The position numbers were made by a program, and so were the translations under genes. Of a stretch of DNA of 64,000 bases, positions 42,022 to 53,100 are shown piece after piece (position 1 is the stretch's first letter; each line of letters opens with the position of its first letter). The DNA lies in contig JAUYAU010000011.1 in the NCBI GenBank assembly GCA_030693335.1, positions 186,001-250,000 of the forward strand, in the 5' to 3' direction. The DNA comes from Sulfuricurvum sp. (GTDB lineage: Bacteria > Campylobacterota > Campylobacteria > Campylobacterales > Sulfurimonadaceae). The notes under the pieces were generated by a model that ran no database searches, was not told the origin of the DNA, and was given only the letters and a program-made list of their open reading frames with translations.

Positions 42022-43281
42022 ATGATGATGGTTTTAGCAATAGGGGTGTTTTTAGCAACACTTGTATTAGTGATATGGCAGCCTAGAGGATTGAAAATCG
42101 GTACCACGGCGGTAGGCGGAGCACTTGTGGCACTGTTACTGGGAGTGGTGAGCTTTGCAGATGTTATCACAGTTACTTCCATCGTGTGGGATGCAACATT
42201 AGCGTTTATCGGTATTATTTTATTGTCTATGGTACTTGATGAGATTGGATTCTTTGAATGGGCTGCATTGAAAATGGCACGTCTTTCAGGGGGTAATGGA
42301 AACCTTATGTTTGTCTATATTTTGATTCTCGGAGCATTGGTAGCGGCGTTTTTTGCTAACGACGGTGCGGCATTGATCCTAACCCCGATTGTTTTGGCAA
42401 AAATGAAATATCTGAAGATGAAACCGTTGGCGATGTTCGCCTTTTTGATGGCGGGAGGATTTATCGGTGACAGTGCCTCCAATCCGCTCGTGATTTCAAA
42501 CCTCACCAATATCGTAACAGCAGGGTATTTCAAAATCGGGTTTTGGGAATATGCGCAAACGATGTTTTTACCGAATTTACTCAGCATCATTGCTTCTATT
42601 GCGGTTTTATGGATTTATTTTCGCAAAGATATTCCAAACTATATTGATACCGATCATCTTCCAACTCCAGAGTCTGCGATCAAGAACATGACGATGTTTC
42701 GTCTTAGCTGGTGGTTTTTAGCTTTGTTAATGGTGGGTTATTTTATCGGGGATGTCTATCATCTTCCGATTTCGGTCTTTGCACTTGGTGGTGCGTTGGT
42801 GTTTTTAGGAATTGCCACCTATTTTAAAGCTACTAAACCGATTATGACAATCAAAGCGGCACCATGGCAGGTAGTGTGGTTTAGCATTGGGCTGTATGTT
42901 GTGGTTTACGGACTTAAAAACGGCGGATTGACAACCTATCTTGCGGGAGTCATCACACAGTTACAGGGAATGGGAAATATGTATGCCGTTATCGGTACGG
43001 GATTTTTATCCGCGATACTTAGTTCCGTGATGAATAATATGCCTACGATCATGATCATGGATATCGCAATTGCGGAGGCTGGCAACAATGCCTTAGCCTA
43101 TGCTAATATCATCGGATGTAACCTAGGGCCTAAAATGACCCCGATCGGTTCATTGGCAACACTTCTATGGCTACATGTTTTGGCTCATAAAGGGGTCAAA
43201 ATCGGATGGGGCGAGTACATGAAAGTGGGATTAGTGATTACACCGCCAGTTCTATTGGTAGCGTTATTGGGATTGTTATAA
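42022..43281 (+). CDS. ArsB/NhaD-family permease
   Basis: A 419-residue ion transporter with about 11 membrane helices (FLATLVLVIW, LAFIGIILLSMVLDEIGFFEW, LGALVAAFFANDGAALILTPIV). FANDGAAL, DSASNPLVISNLTN and NIIGCNLGPKMTPIGSLATLLW are the conserved ArsB/NhaD membrane motifs. The divergent ars operon and shared operator favour arsenite export over Na+/H+ exchange. Three tandem ATGs (42022-42030) follow TTTGGAG; the first or second is likely used. Confidence 0.92.
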   Translation: MMMVLAIGVFLATLVLVIWQPRGLKIGTTAVGGALVALLLGVVSFADVITVTSIVWDATLAFIGIILLSMVLDEIGFFEWAALKMARLSGGNGNLMFVYILILGALVAAFFANDGAALILTPIVLAKMKYLKMKPLAMFAFLMAGGFIGDSASNPLVISNLTNIVTAGYFKIGFWEYAQTMFLPNLLSIIASIAVLWIYFRKDIPNYIDTDHLPTPESAIKNMTMFRLSWWFLALLMVGYFIGDVYHLPISVFALGGALVFLGIATYFKATKPIMTIKAAPWQVVWFSIGLYVVVYGLKNGGLTTYLAGVITQLQGMGNMYAVIGTGFLSAILSSVMNNMPTIMIMDIAIAEAGNNALAYANIIGCNLGPKMTPIGSLATLLWLHVLAHKGVKIGWGEYMKVGLVITPPVLLVALLGLL

Positions 43282-43336
43282 TTTTTACCTCTAAATCTTA
43301 TTCTCTCTGTAAGAGACATAACCGTACAATGCGCCC

Positions 43337-45079
43337 ATGAAAACTAACCCTGCTGAAACTTTCCGATTTTTACCAACCACCCGTGCCGAAATGGATGCTC
43401 GGGGCTGGGATCAATGCGATGTGATTCTCATCAATGGCGATGCGTATATCGATTCTCCATTTATCGGTATTGCAGCTGTTGGACGTATATTGGAGCGTGA
43501 GGGGTATCGTGTAGGTATCATCGGTCAGCCTGATGTTACCTCTGATGTAGATATAAAACGTCTGGGTGAGCCTCGTCTTTTTTGGGGGGTTAGCGGTGGC
43601 AGTGTTGACTCGATGGTTTCCAACTATACCGCCACCAAAAAGTTCCGCAATAGTGATGATTATACCCCCGGCGGTGTCAACAACAAACGCCCTGATCGTG
43701 CGACGCTGGTCTATACCAATCTTATCCGTCAATATTACAAGAACACTGTTCCTATCGTTTTAGGAGGGATAGAAGCAAGCTTGCGCCGTGTGACCCATTA
43801 CGACTATTGGACAAACAAGTTACGCAAACCTATCCTCTTTGATGCCAAAGCCGATTATTTGATCTACGGTATGGGTGAGGGGGCGATCATTGCTCTTCCA
43901 AAAGCACTGGAGCGGGGCGAGTCACCGCATAATATTCGCGGTGTGTGTTATATTTCCAAAGAACCTCGCAAAGATTATTTGAGCTTGCCATCTCACAAAG
44001 AGTGTTTGGAAGACAAAGAAAAATACATTGATCTTTTTGACGCTTTTTATGACAACAATGACCCGATTTCAGCTGAAGGTTTATGTCAAGAGGTGGATGG
44101 TCGCTACAGTATCCAAAACCCACCTGCCGATTATCTCGATGAGAATGAAATGGACGCCGTATCGGCACTCCCCTTTACTCGTGAACTTCACCCTTATCAT
44201 CAGCCGCAAGGGGCTGTTAAGTGTTTGGAAACGATCAAGTTTTCGATCATGACCCATCAGGGATGCTGGGGTGAGTGTAACTTTTGTGCTATTGGTGTTC
44301 ATCAAGGGCGCACGATTCGCACCCGTAGTGAAGAGTCTATTATCAATGAGGCAACACAGTTTACGGAGTATAAGGATTTCAAAGGTATCATCAGTGATGT
44401 GGGCGGTCCCACAGCCAATATGTACGGCTATGAGTGCAATAAAAAACTCAAACACGGTACCTGTGCCCATCAGCGCTGTGTGGATGATACCCATCTGTGT
44501 AAATCGATGAAAGTGGATCATACCCGTGTTATCAACCTTCTGCGCCGTCTTAGAGAGGTACGTGGTATTAAAAAAGCATTTGTAGCATCAGGCGTACGCT
44601 ATGACCTGATCAATGAGGACAAGAAGCAAGGCTATGAGTATCTCAAAGAGATGGTAAAACACCACATCTCAGGACAGATGAAAGTCGCCCCCGAACACAC
44701 ATCTGATCATGTACTGCATTTGATGAATAAACCGGGAAAACAAACTCTTGTGGATTTCAAAAAACTGTACGATCAGCTCAATCGCGAAGAGGGAAAAAAG
44801 CAGTTTTTGACCTATTATCTAATCGCAGCCCATCCTGGATGTACCGAAAAAGACATGCATGATTTAAAACGCTTTACCAGCGATGAACTCAAAATGAACC
44901 CTGAGCAAGCACAAGTTTTTACTCCGACCCCTGGGACGTATTCAGCGGTAATGTACTACACTGAAATGGATCCAAAAACGAGACAAAAAATCTTCGTAGA
45001 AAAAGATACCGCGCGTAAAGAAAAACAAAAGCAGATTGTTGTCCAAAAGGACAATTTTAAAAGTGGTTTTGGGAGTTAA
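43337..45079 (+). CDS. YgiQ-family radical SAM protein
   Basis: A 580-residue enzyme. N-terminal B12-binding-like domain (VILINGDAYIDSPFIGIAAVGRIL), then the radical SAM core with the CxxxCxxC cluster loop HQGCWGECNFCAIGVHQG. GGIEASLRRVTHYDYW and APEHTSDHVLHLMNKPG are diagnostic for YgiQ (UPF0313). The reaction is unknown. It stands alone. Confidence 0.93.
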   Translation: MKTNPAETFRFLPTTRAEMDARGWDQCDVILINGDAYIDSPFIGIAAVGRILEREGYRVGIIGQPDVTSDVDIKRLGEPRLFWGVSGGSVDSMVSNYTATKKFRNSDDYTPGGVNNKRPDRATLVYTNLIRQYYKNTVPIVLGGIEASLRRVTHYDYWTNKLRKPILFDAKADYLIYGMGEGAIIALPKALERGESPHNIRGVCYISKEPRKDYLSLPSHKECLEDKEKYIDLFDAFYDNNDPISAEGLCQEVDGRYSIQNPPADYLDENEMDAVSALPFTRELHPYHQPQGAVKCLETIKFSIMTHQGCWGECNFCAIGVHQGRTIRTRSEESIINEATQFTEYKDFKGIISDVGGPTANMYGYECNKKLKHGTCAHQRCVDDTHLCKSMKVDHTRVINLLRRLREVRGIKKAFVASGVRYDLINEDKKQGYEYLKEMVKHHISGQMKVAPEHTSDHVLHLMNKPGKQTLVDFKKLYDQLNREEGKKQFLTYYLIAAHPGCTEKDMHDLKRFTSDELKMNPEQAQVFTPTPGTYSAVMYYTEMDPKTRQKIFVEKDTARKEKQKQIVVQKDNFKSGFGS

Positions 45080-45094
45080 TATTTTTTGGAATCG

Positions 45095-45664
45095 TTACTT
45101 ATTAGCTAGCTTAGAAACTATATCGTTAATACTGTCAGTAAAAAGTGCATCCAGCAAAGGTTCTACATCTTTGGATGTGTAAGACGGTTTTATCCATATT
45201 CCTTGTTTTTGAGTAAATGTGAGCACATTTACCTTGTCAGCTTTTGTTAGAGTCAGCTCTACGATTATTTTACCCTTAAGATTTTCATCAAATTTGTTAG
45301 TATCATTATAAATTAGTTGAATATCTTTGATTTTTACATCTATTTTTGTATTAGCATCTGTAGGATTATTGACTAAATTGAACTTAGCAACTTTCAATAC
45401 TCTAGCAAGTCCATCTCTGTATCTGTCTGCAAAATTTACATAGCTATATAACTTTGTAGTTACTTGACCATTTGCTTCAACATATCCTATTGAAGTCTTA
45501 TCCTCTCGTATATCCGTTACTGACGATAAAGAAGCAGTACTCATATCTTGTGTTGTTTGACCTATATACTGGGTTTTGTATGATGAAAGCTCTATTGCCT
45601 CATTTTTATACGAACATCCCGTCATCAAGACAATAACTGCAACCAAACTATATAACTTACTCAT
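45095..45664 (-). CDS. Lipoprotein, YajG-like by appearance
   Basis: 189 residues, lipobox LMTGC. The body (VTDIREDKTSIGYVEANGQV, YVNFADRYRDGLARVLKVAKFNLV, KIDVKIKDIQLIY, IIVELTLTKADKVNVLTFTQKQG) follows the strand order of YajG/LptE-like envelope lipoproteins, but no motif proves it. RBS is GAGGT. It converges on ygiQ with 15 bp between. Confidence 0.7.
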   Translation of the reverse strand: MSKLYSLVAVIVLMTGCSYKNEAIELSSYKTQYIGQTTQDMSTASLSSVTDIREDKTSIGYVEANGQVTTKLYSYVNFADRYRDGLARVLKVAKFNLVNNPTDANTKIDVKIKDIQLIYNDTNKFDENLKGKIIVELTLTKADKVNVLTFTQKQGIWIKPSYTSKDVEPLLDALFTDSINDIVSKLANK

Positions 45665-45689
45665 TTCATTACCTCTATAAAATCAAAAA

Positions 45690-45695
45690 ATTATA
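45690..45695 (-). promoter_or_regulatory. Probable -10 element of the lipoprotein gene
   Basis: TATAAT on the - strand in TTTTGTATAATTTTTTG, 26 bases before the ATG at 45664. The flanks are AT-rich with no strong -35. Confidence 0.55.
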
Positions 45696-45802
45696 CAAAA
45701 TATGTACAACATAAATCTAATGCACTGCAACTCATTCTATAAACAAAATATATCAAGCTATATTAAAAATGTAGCTGAAAATTTGCCAATGTTTTGATAA
45801 AA

Positions 45803-46318
45803 CTAGTTTTTTATAACATCATACCCGGCAGGAATAGAGGGCTGGAAACGACTGCTAGGAATGGCGACATTGTGCGAAGGTTTTAAAAACTGTATGGTGA
45901 CTTTATTGTCATAGCCATCAGTGTATTGAATCATACTGAGCAAATCATTTTTAAATGTGATGGTATAAGTCTGTCCATTGACAGTTGCTTTGTAGTGATC
46001 GTTGTCGATTTTTTTGGCTTTTTTTATGATCTCTAAGAAGTCGATTTCATCTCCCAGTGAGCGGACGGTAGCCTGTTCGAGTTGCGGTTCGAGAATTACC
46101 AGACGTTTGCCGCTGATGTAAACGCTTTTTTGTATTGGTTTTTGATACGACCACAATGCATTTTGAGGTTTGCTGGCCCACAGTTCACCGCGATAAACGA
46201 TCACTTTTCCATGTTCATCCACAATACGCTGTTCAAAAGAAGAAGTAAACGAATTGATCTCTTGTGGAGAAGCAAACAGGGTGAGGGTTAATAGAGATAA
46301 TAAGGGTAAAAAGCGCAC
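45803..46318 (-). CDS. lolA: Outer-membrane lipoprotein carrier LolA
   Basis: A 171-residue periplasmic protein with signal peptide MRFLPLLSLLTLTLFAS. Half-barrel strands ISSFEQ-type NSFTSSFEQRIVDEHG, YRGELWASKPQNALWSYQKP and NGQTYTITFKNDLLSMIQYTD fit LolA. It carries lipoproteins from LolCDE to the outer membrane. Divergent from secA; lolC/E lies just beyond secA, so the Lol pathway clusters here. Confidence 0.9.
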   Translation of the reverse strand: MRFLPLLSLLTLTLFASPQEINSFTSSFEQRIVDEHGKVIVYRGELWASKPQNALWSYQKPIQKSVYISGKRLVILEPQLEQATVRSLGDEIDFLEIIKKAKKIDNDHYKATVNGQTYTITFKNDLLSMIQYTDGYDNKVTIQFLKPSHNVAIPSSRFQPSIPAGYDVIKN

Positions 46319-46389
46319 AAATTTCCTTGTTCTTGTAGATAAAGAATTGTACCATCATACCCATTAACCAAAACAATAGTATAGCTGTG

Positions 46390-46396
46390 TTAAAAT
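46390..46396 (+). promoter_or_regulatory. Possible -10 region of secA
   Basis: TTAAAAT preceded by TG (46387-46396 region), about 40 bases before the secA ATG. No -35 seen. Tentative. Confidence 0.35.
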
Positions 46397-46434
46397 CAGC
46401 GACTTTTTAGATACAGAACTTATGAAGGTAATCA

Positions 46435-49002
46435 ATGCTCCAATCATTTATGGGAAAACTCTTTGGCACAAAAAACGATCGCGAAGTTAAAAAATATCTT
46501 GAGCGTGTTGAACAAATCAATGCACGTGAAGCACACTTTGCAAATTTGGATGATGCGTCACTCCAAAACGCTTTTGCTCTTTTAAAAGAATCCGTACAAA
46601 ACGGAACCCAAACATTGGACAGTGTCCTGGTTGACTCTTTTGCCATTACCCGCGAAGCCAGTAAGCGTGTGTTGGGAATGCGCCATTTTGATGTACAGCT
46701 TATCGGTGGTATGGTATTGCATGATGGGCGTATTGCTGAGATGAAAACAGGGGAGGGTAAAACTCTTGTTGCCACTCTAGCCGTTATTCTTAATGCGATG
46801 ACGGGTGAGGGGGTTCATGTCGTTACGGTGAATGATTATCTTGCTTCCCGCGATGGAACGCAGATGTCGGTCCTTTACGCCTTTTTAGGTTATGAGACAG
46901 GCATATTGCTGGAAGGGGAACATAACCCTGCCAATAAGCGCCTTCAATACAGTGCCCATATTACGTATGGAACGAACAACGAATTTGGATTTGATTACCT
47001 GCGCGACAATATGACCTATTCAAAAGAGCATATGGTTCAGCGTGATCATGCTTTTGTCATCGTCGATGAGGTGGATTCGATTTTGATCGATGAAGCACGT
47101 ACTCCATTGATTATTTCAGGTCCTACAAACCGTGCATTGGAAAACTACACACGTGCAGATTTGGTTGCCAAAGCATTGGTAAGAGACGAGCATTTCACCG
47201 TTGATGAAAAAGACCGTCTTATTTTGACTACCGAAGAGGGGATTATCAAGGCAGAAGAACTTTTTGGGGTAGACAATCTCTACAGCATTGAAAACTCTTC
47301 TCTTTCTCACCATTTGGACCAAGCGCTCAAAGCCAACTATTTGTTCGAAGCAGACGTGGACTATGTATTGCAAGACGGACAAGTGGTTATTGTTGATGAA
47401 TTTACAGGGCGTCTCTCTGAAGGTCGCCGTTTTTCTGAGGGGCTACACCAAGCGCTTGAAGCAAAAGAAGGCGTTATTATCAAAGAAGAGACCCAAACGC
47501 TTGCAGACATTACCTTCCAAAACTATTTTAGAATGTATAATAAAATAGGAGGCATGACCGGTACGGCACAAACAGAAGCAACTGAGTTTTCTCAAATTTA
47601 CAATTTGGACGTTATTTCCATCCCTACGAATGTTCCTGTTATTCGTAAAGACTTGAATGACCTCATTTATAAAACTGAAAGTGAAAAATTTTCTGCTGTT
47701 ATTGAAAAGATTAAAGAACTTCATGCCAAAGGTCAGCCGGTTCTTATCGGTACTGCATCGATTGAAAAATCTGAAAAACTGCACCTCCTTATTAAAGGAG
47801 AAAAAATTCCTCATACCGTATTGAATGCTAAAAATCATACGCAAGAGGGTGAGATCATTAAAAATGCAGGGGCCAAAGGAGCGATTACGATTGCTACGAA
47901 CATGGCTGGACGCGGTGTTGATATCAAAGTGAGTGATGAGATCAAAGAACTGGGTGGTTTGTATATTCTGGGGACAGAACGACATGAAAATCGTCGTATT
48001 GACAATCAGCTGCGCGGACGTTCAGGACGTCAGGGCGATCCGGGAACGACACAGTTTTATTTGAGTCTTGAAGATAACTTACTGCGTATTTTTGGTTCGG
48101 ATAAGATCAAGTCGATCATGGAACGCCTAGGGGTTGAAGACGGTGAATACATCGAATCTTCCATGGTGACACGTGCTGTTGAAAAAGCACAGAAAAAAGT
48201 TGAGAACATGCACTTCGAGGGACGTAAACATATCGTTGAATACGATGATGTTGCGAATGAACAGCGTAAGATTGTTTACAAATTCCGTGGTGAGCTTCTC
48301 GATCCGGCTTATGATATTGCGACCAAGATCGATATGATCCGCCAAGAGTATATTGCACGATCATTGGCATTAAGCGGAATATTTGAAGGTATATCTCAAG
48401 AAGAGATTAATCTTGATAAATTGGTACTTCTATTCCAAGAAGAGCTCAATGCTATTGTAAATATGGCTCTCTATTCCGAGAAAACGTACAGTGCCATTTT
48501 AAATAAGTCGATTGAAGTTTTAAAAGAACAATACGATGCAAAAATGTCGGTTATTGACCCGTCTACGCGTTCCAATATTGAGCGTGAGATTTATCTCAAA
48601 ACGCTTGATACCGCATGGCGTGAGCATCTGTACCAAATGGACAGTATGAAAACAGGTATCCGTTTACGAGCCTATAACCAAAAAGATCCATTGGTTGAAT
48701 ATAAAAAAGAGAGTTACAATCTCTTTAGCGAGCTTGTAGGGACAATTAAATACGATACGATCAAGACGCTTCATGTTATTCAGTTTAGAGTCGAAAACGT
48801 TGAAGAAGAGGCCCAAGCGTTAGCAAAACAAATGGAAGTTCAAAAACGTCAAGAAGAGTTGCAAATGTCACTTAATCATGCAAGCAGTGAACTTGAAAAC
48901 TCAAAAATAGCGCGTAACGATGATTGCCCTTGTGGAAGTGGATTGAAATATAAAAACTGCTGCGGTAAATCAGGACCTAAAAAAGGGGTATTCGCCTCTT
49001 GA
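46435..49002 (+). CDS. secA: Preprotein translocase ATPase SecA
   Basis: 855 residues. Walker A MKTGEGKT (103-110), Walker [28 protein letters not shown], helicase-like motor domains, PPXD and helical-scaffold regions in normal order. The C-terminal zinc finger [14 protein letters not shown] binds SecB/lipids. AAGGT stands before the ATG. It drives Sec export of the many signal-peptide proteins in this window. It overlaps the Lol permease gene by 4 bp. Confidence 0.98.
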   Translation: MLQSFMGKLFGTKNDREVKKYLERVEQINAREAHFANLDDASLQNAFALLKESVQNGTQTLDSVLVDSFAITREASKRVLGMRHFDVQLIGGMVLHDGRIAEMKTGEGKTLVATLAVILNAMTGEGVHVVTVNDYLASRDGTQMSVLYAFLGYETGILLEGEHNPANKRLQYSAHITYGTNNEFGFDYLRDNMTYSKEHMVQRDHAFVIVDEVDSILIDEARTPLIISGPTNRALENYTRADLVAKALVRDEHFTVDEKDRLILTTEEGIIKAEELFGVDNLYSIENSSLSHHLDQALKANYLFEADVDYVLQDGQVVIVDEFTGRLSEGRRFSEGLHQALEAKEGVIIKEETQTLADITFQNYFRMYNKIGGMTGTAQTEATEFSQIYNLDVISIPTNVPVIRKDLNDLIYKTESEKFSAVIEKIKELHAKGQPVLIGTASIEKSEKLHLLIKGEKIPHTVLNAKNHTQEGEIIKNAGAKGAITIATNMAGRGVDIKVSDEIKELGGLYILGTERHENRRIDNQLRGRSGRQGDPGTTQFYLSLEDNLLRIFGSDKIKSIMERLGVEDGEYIESSMVTRAVEKAQKKVENMHFEGRKHIVEYDDVANEQRKIVYKFRGELLDPAYDIATKIDMIRQEYIARSLALSGIFEGISQEEINLDKLVLLFQEELNAIVNMALYSEKTYSAILNKSIEVLKEQYDAKMSVIDPSTRSNIEREIYLKTLDTAWREHLYQMDSMKTGIRLRAYNQKDPLVEYKKESYNLFSELVGTIKYDTIKTLHVIQFRVENVEEEAQALAKQMEVQKRQEELQMSLNHASSELENSKIARNDDCPCGSGLKYKNCCGKSGPKKGVFAS

Positions 49003-50195
49003 ATATCGTCCGTTATCTGACCAAACGTTTTTTACGTTTTGACAAAGAACAGCCATTTATCTTTATCTCTGCTCTTTTAGCGTTTAGCGGTATCGCACTT
49101 GGGGTTATGGTACTTATCATTGCGATGGCATTGATGAACGGTTTTGACAATGAGTTTAAGAAAAAACTCACCGTTATGAATTATCCCCTCACCATACAGC
49201 CTAAATTTTTTGGCGCCGTTGAGGCATCGCTTCTTCAAGAACTCGAACAAAAATTTCCTAATCTTGCTTTTAGCCCTTACATTACATCTTCTGTGTTATG
49301 CCGATACGATACGCTGCTTGAGGGCGGGTATCTTTTTGGGGTTGATTTCAAGCGTGAAGCAAAAGTGAATGAGATTGTGGCAAAAGGGCTTGAAAAGGAT
49401 GTTCCTAAGGGATTTGAGGTAATGGTCGGGAAAGGACTCATGGAAGCGTATTCGCTCAAAAGCGAGGATAAACTTACCTATATCTTTACTCAACTGGAAC
49501 CGGGCGGAATCGCCATGTCTCCAAAGATGAAACGCTTTAAACCCACGGCTGTTTTTGATTCAGGATTAAGTGCGTACGATAAAGGATATTCCTATACGAC
49601 ACTCGAATCGTTGCGAAAAGTGTTAGCGCTTCCAGAAGGTGTTTATGATGGTATTCATGTTCACTCAAGTGTTCCAGAAGAAGATATCAGAAAAATTGCA
49701 GCAGTGTTGCCCGATTCGGTTTCCATTCGTGGCTGGTGGGAAGACAATGGGAATTTCTTTGCCGCATTGCAAATGGAAAAAACCTCTCTTTTTATCGTGT
49801 TAATGCTTATTATCCTTATTGCGGCTATTAACATTATTTCATCTTTGCTTATGACTGTAATGAACCGTCGCAGCGAAATCGCGCTGTTGCTTTCGCTTGG
49901 GGCATCCAAACAGGAGATTAAGCGTGTCTTTTTGATTCTAGGGGTTGTTATCGGGACTTTGGGGATTATTACAGGATCTCTTCTGGGATTTATTGGAATA
50001 TGGGTTTTAGGAAGTTTTGACATTATCTCACTGCCGGCGGATGTCTATCCAACATCAACACTGCCTCTTGATTTGACGGTAACGGATTTTTTCTCTATTA
50101 TAATCGGTGCGTTTGGTATTGTGATACTCTCAGCCTGGTATCCGGCCAAAAAAGCCGCGGATGTCGATCCACTAACCGTATTACGTAACGAATAA
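48999..50195 (+). CDS. lolC: LolC/LolE-family ABC permease
   Basis: A 398-residue MacB-fold protein. The first helix is [34 protein letters not shown] with the Lol-type [10 protein letters not shown] and MNGF motifs. Three C-terminal helices ([62 protein letters not shown]) are the FtsX domain. It extracts lipoproteins from the inner membrane with LolD (not in window). It overlaps secA by 4 bp. Confidence 0.93.
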   Translation: MNIVRYLTKRFLRFDKEQPFIFISALLAFSGIALGVMVLIIAMALMNGFDNEFKKKLTVMNYPLTIQPKFFGAVEASLLQELEQKFPNLAFSPYITSSVLCRYDTLLEGGYLFGVDFKREAKVNEIVAKGLEKDVPKGFEVMVGKGLMEAYSLKSEDKLTYIFTQLEPGGIAMSPKMKRFKPTAVFDSGLSAYDKGYSYTTLESLRKVLALPEGVYDGIHVHSSVPEEDIRKIAAVLPDSVSIRGWWEDNGNFFAALQMEKTSLFIVLMLIILIAAINIISSLLMTVMNRRSEIALLLSLGASKQEIKRVFLILGVVIGTLGIITGSLLGFIGIWVLGSFDIISLPADVYPTSTLPLDLTVTDFFSIIIGAFGIVILSAWYPAKKAADVDPLTVLRNE

Positions 50196-50199
50196 GTTA

Positions 50200-53100
50200 C
50201 TATTTTTTCTTCTCATCATCCATCATCCATAAAAATGGATAGGTGACTGTTCGTTTTAAGATATTGAACGGTATCGTAATAATCTCTTTTGCAATTGCCG
50301 TTTCTACGACAGGATCGCTCAGTTTCCCTTTTAGATTTACTGTTGTACTTACAGAACCGTGATCTCCAAAAAGTATGTAACCCACCATAGGAATACGTCC
50401 CAGTTGTGATCCTAAATCACTTTTCAGGGTAAGAGTTCCTTGAATAGAATCCTCTTTGAAGTTTACATTTCCCTCGCCATTTATTTTGAGCTCAGGTGAA
50501 TTCAGAGTGAAATTTTCAACATGAAATTTGTGATTACGGAAAGTATAATGGCTATAGACCTCTTTAATGGGAAGTCCATTTGTATTGTAATTTGGAAGAG
50601 AAAAAGTAGCCAGCGATGGGACCGTATTGATAAACGATAAAACATTATTGAGGAGTTTATATTCTTTTAGGACAGTGTTCTCAATGCGCATAATCCCTTC
50701 AAAATCATCTACTTGACCGCCCAATTCAAAAGACATTACACCGCCTTGAAAGTCACTAAAAGCAAATAAGTGTTCCATAAAGATATCGTTAAAATGACTT
50801 CCTTTAACATGATACAATCCATTTCTCATTTGCAGGTCTGCCCAGCCTGAACCATGAGTCATACGAGCATCCAGATCGTCTCCTGTTAACGTAGCAGTTA
50901 AAGTATCAGCAATTATTTTTCTATTCTTCATGAGGTAGAGATGGGTATTCGTTGCATTGAGATATATGGGTACAGGTTCAGAGCCGTCTTGAGACTTTTT
51001 TTCTGTAGGAATATCAAGCCATTTTGCCAGCTCAGACGCATTAATACCCATGTTGTTGGCACGGATATTAATGGATTTGTCATAATTTATTTTTAGACGG
51101 TCATTAACTCTGATGGAGGATTTCCCATTTTGATACGAACCGCTAAACCGATACGATGAAAGGCTCTGTTCATTAACCACCATCAAACGATACGGGTAAT
51201 CTATAATACCATTAAAAGTATATCGTCGTTGTTTCGGATAATAAAAAAGATCAGCATAGCCGTGAGTGATTTGATATTGGTGCAGCAAAGGAGAATTATT
51301 ACTTAAAAGTGATATATCAGGGACGGTTATTTTCCATCCCTGGCTCATCGTTGTAAAATCAATCCCCAATGATTGCGAATGAAGCGTTAGATGTTCATGT
51401 GCAGCATTGATAGAAAAATTTTGATTTTTATGGAGATTGATATAGCTACTGATTGTTTGGTTTAAAGGTATCATGTTGGTGAGTGATATGAAGCCTTGAT
51501 TAAGCTTCCATAGATACTCTCCAGAAATGCTTCCCTCAAGAAAAGTTTCTATTCTTATTTTGATATCGTCGAATACCAGCTTGTTGTCGCTGGCACGTAT
51601 ATGAAGGGGAGAGAGTGAAAAGTCCTGCCCGTTAAGCTTCCAGGAAGAAGCGGCATTGGAGGTTATGTTAACGCCGTCCTGATCACTGACGAAAGTGAGT
51701 GCATAGTTTTTACTTGATAATAAAAGATCTTGTACATTAAATTTATCAAGTCCAAGTTGAAGCCACCAATATTCAGGTGAAATTTTTCCTTCGAAAGTCC
51801 CCTGAATCTTATGGGGAACAGTAAAATGCAATTTTGGAATGACTGTGGAAGCGTTTTTATAGTCATAGGGTATGGTAAAGCCTTCAATGTTAACCGTTTC
51901 ATCCAATACTTTCCACTGTGTTGGCGCTATTTGAAGTGTGTCATGAGTGGGGCCAATATTATAAATTGCGATTGTTTTGAGTGGATGGGTTAATAACGAC
52001 AATATCGCTGGGTCACCTGTAGGTGTAAAAGAATAGGGGAGTATTTTTACACTTCCTTTTTCTGCATGGGCATCATAATGACCTTCCACCTGTGCATGCA
52101 ATGTATTTTTATACTTAGTATCAAATCCGCTGAAAAATACTTTATTAGTGTCAAGTGTTACGATTCCACCCATAGTCTGAAACAAAAAGTTTTCCAATTG
52201 TAATTCAGATTTTCCGGGTATAAACCTCCCTTTTGCTGTGGTATTAAAATTGTTAAGATCAATTGAGAGGTTTAAATCAACATTGCATAACCCGCTGTTT
52301 TGACGAATAGGAACAGTGATTTTATAATAATGCAGCAAATTCAGGATGTTGTCATTTAATTGTGCGCGATTTGTTAATATATAAGCATTAAGAAGTATGT
52401 TTTTGGGATTGAAATCAATAAAGAGATGACTATTTTGCGTTGGAATAGTATAAAAAGAGCCATTTAACGGATAAATACCCAAGACGCCATTTTTAAAAAC
52501 AAGGTCTACTTTTTTAGCAATGATAGGAGCAATTGTAGGTGCAAAGGTATATTCAGCACCGTCTACGCTGGCACGTACAAAAAGAGTGTGTAAAAGTTTC
52601 TGCGGCTGATCGTATAAAAAACTGCCATGGCATTCGTGAAGAGTCAATCGGCTAGCTTTTGCATAATGAGTTATCCAAGGACGGGTTTGAAGCGGTACTT
52701 CAAAAAAATCCACCAACTCGTCTAATGTATTGAAAGGTTTATCTGCTTTAACACTAATACGGAGTTTTTTCTGATCTCCTAGGGCATAGGCTTTTAGAAT
52801 TGGGGTATTTGGCAATGCAAAGCTTCCCCATGCATTTAGCTTTTGCTCTTGTAAGTAAAGATGTAAAAGTCCATGGACCTGTGCTGCTGATTCATTTTTG
52901 GAAGAAAGAGTTAGCTTAAATTTGGAAGGTGTTATCGCGAAATAACCATTCATACGGATTTTTCCCATACGAACATCGATCGTTCCTAGAGAATTTTTGT
53001 GATAGTGCAGTGAAACTTCTGTATTTTGATAGCGGATAGCTTTGATGTCGATAGAAGCAACCCAACGCTGCATCCAATCAATACGGTCGGTTATTTTAGA

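Noticed and set aside
44081-44521. 146-codon antisense frame in the YgiQ gene
   Set aside because: Mirror of a conserved radical SAM core; no ribosome site.
45748-45766. Sequence like one half of the ArsR dyad (TATATCAAGCTATATT)
   Set aside because: Second half does not match; far from ars genes; likely chance in AT-rich DNA.
47443-47985. 180-codon antisense frame in secA
   Set aside because: Phe/Asn/Arg-rich shadow of secA with no motifs.
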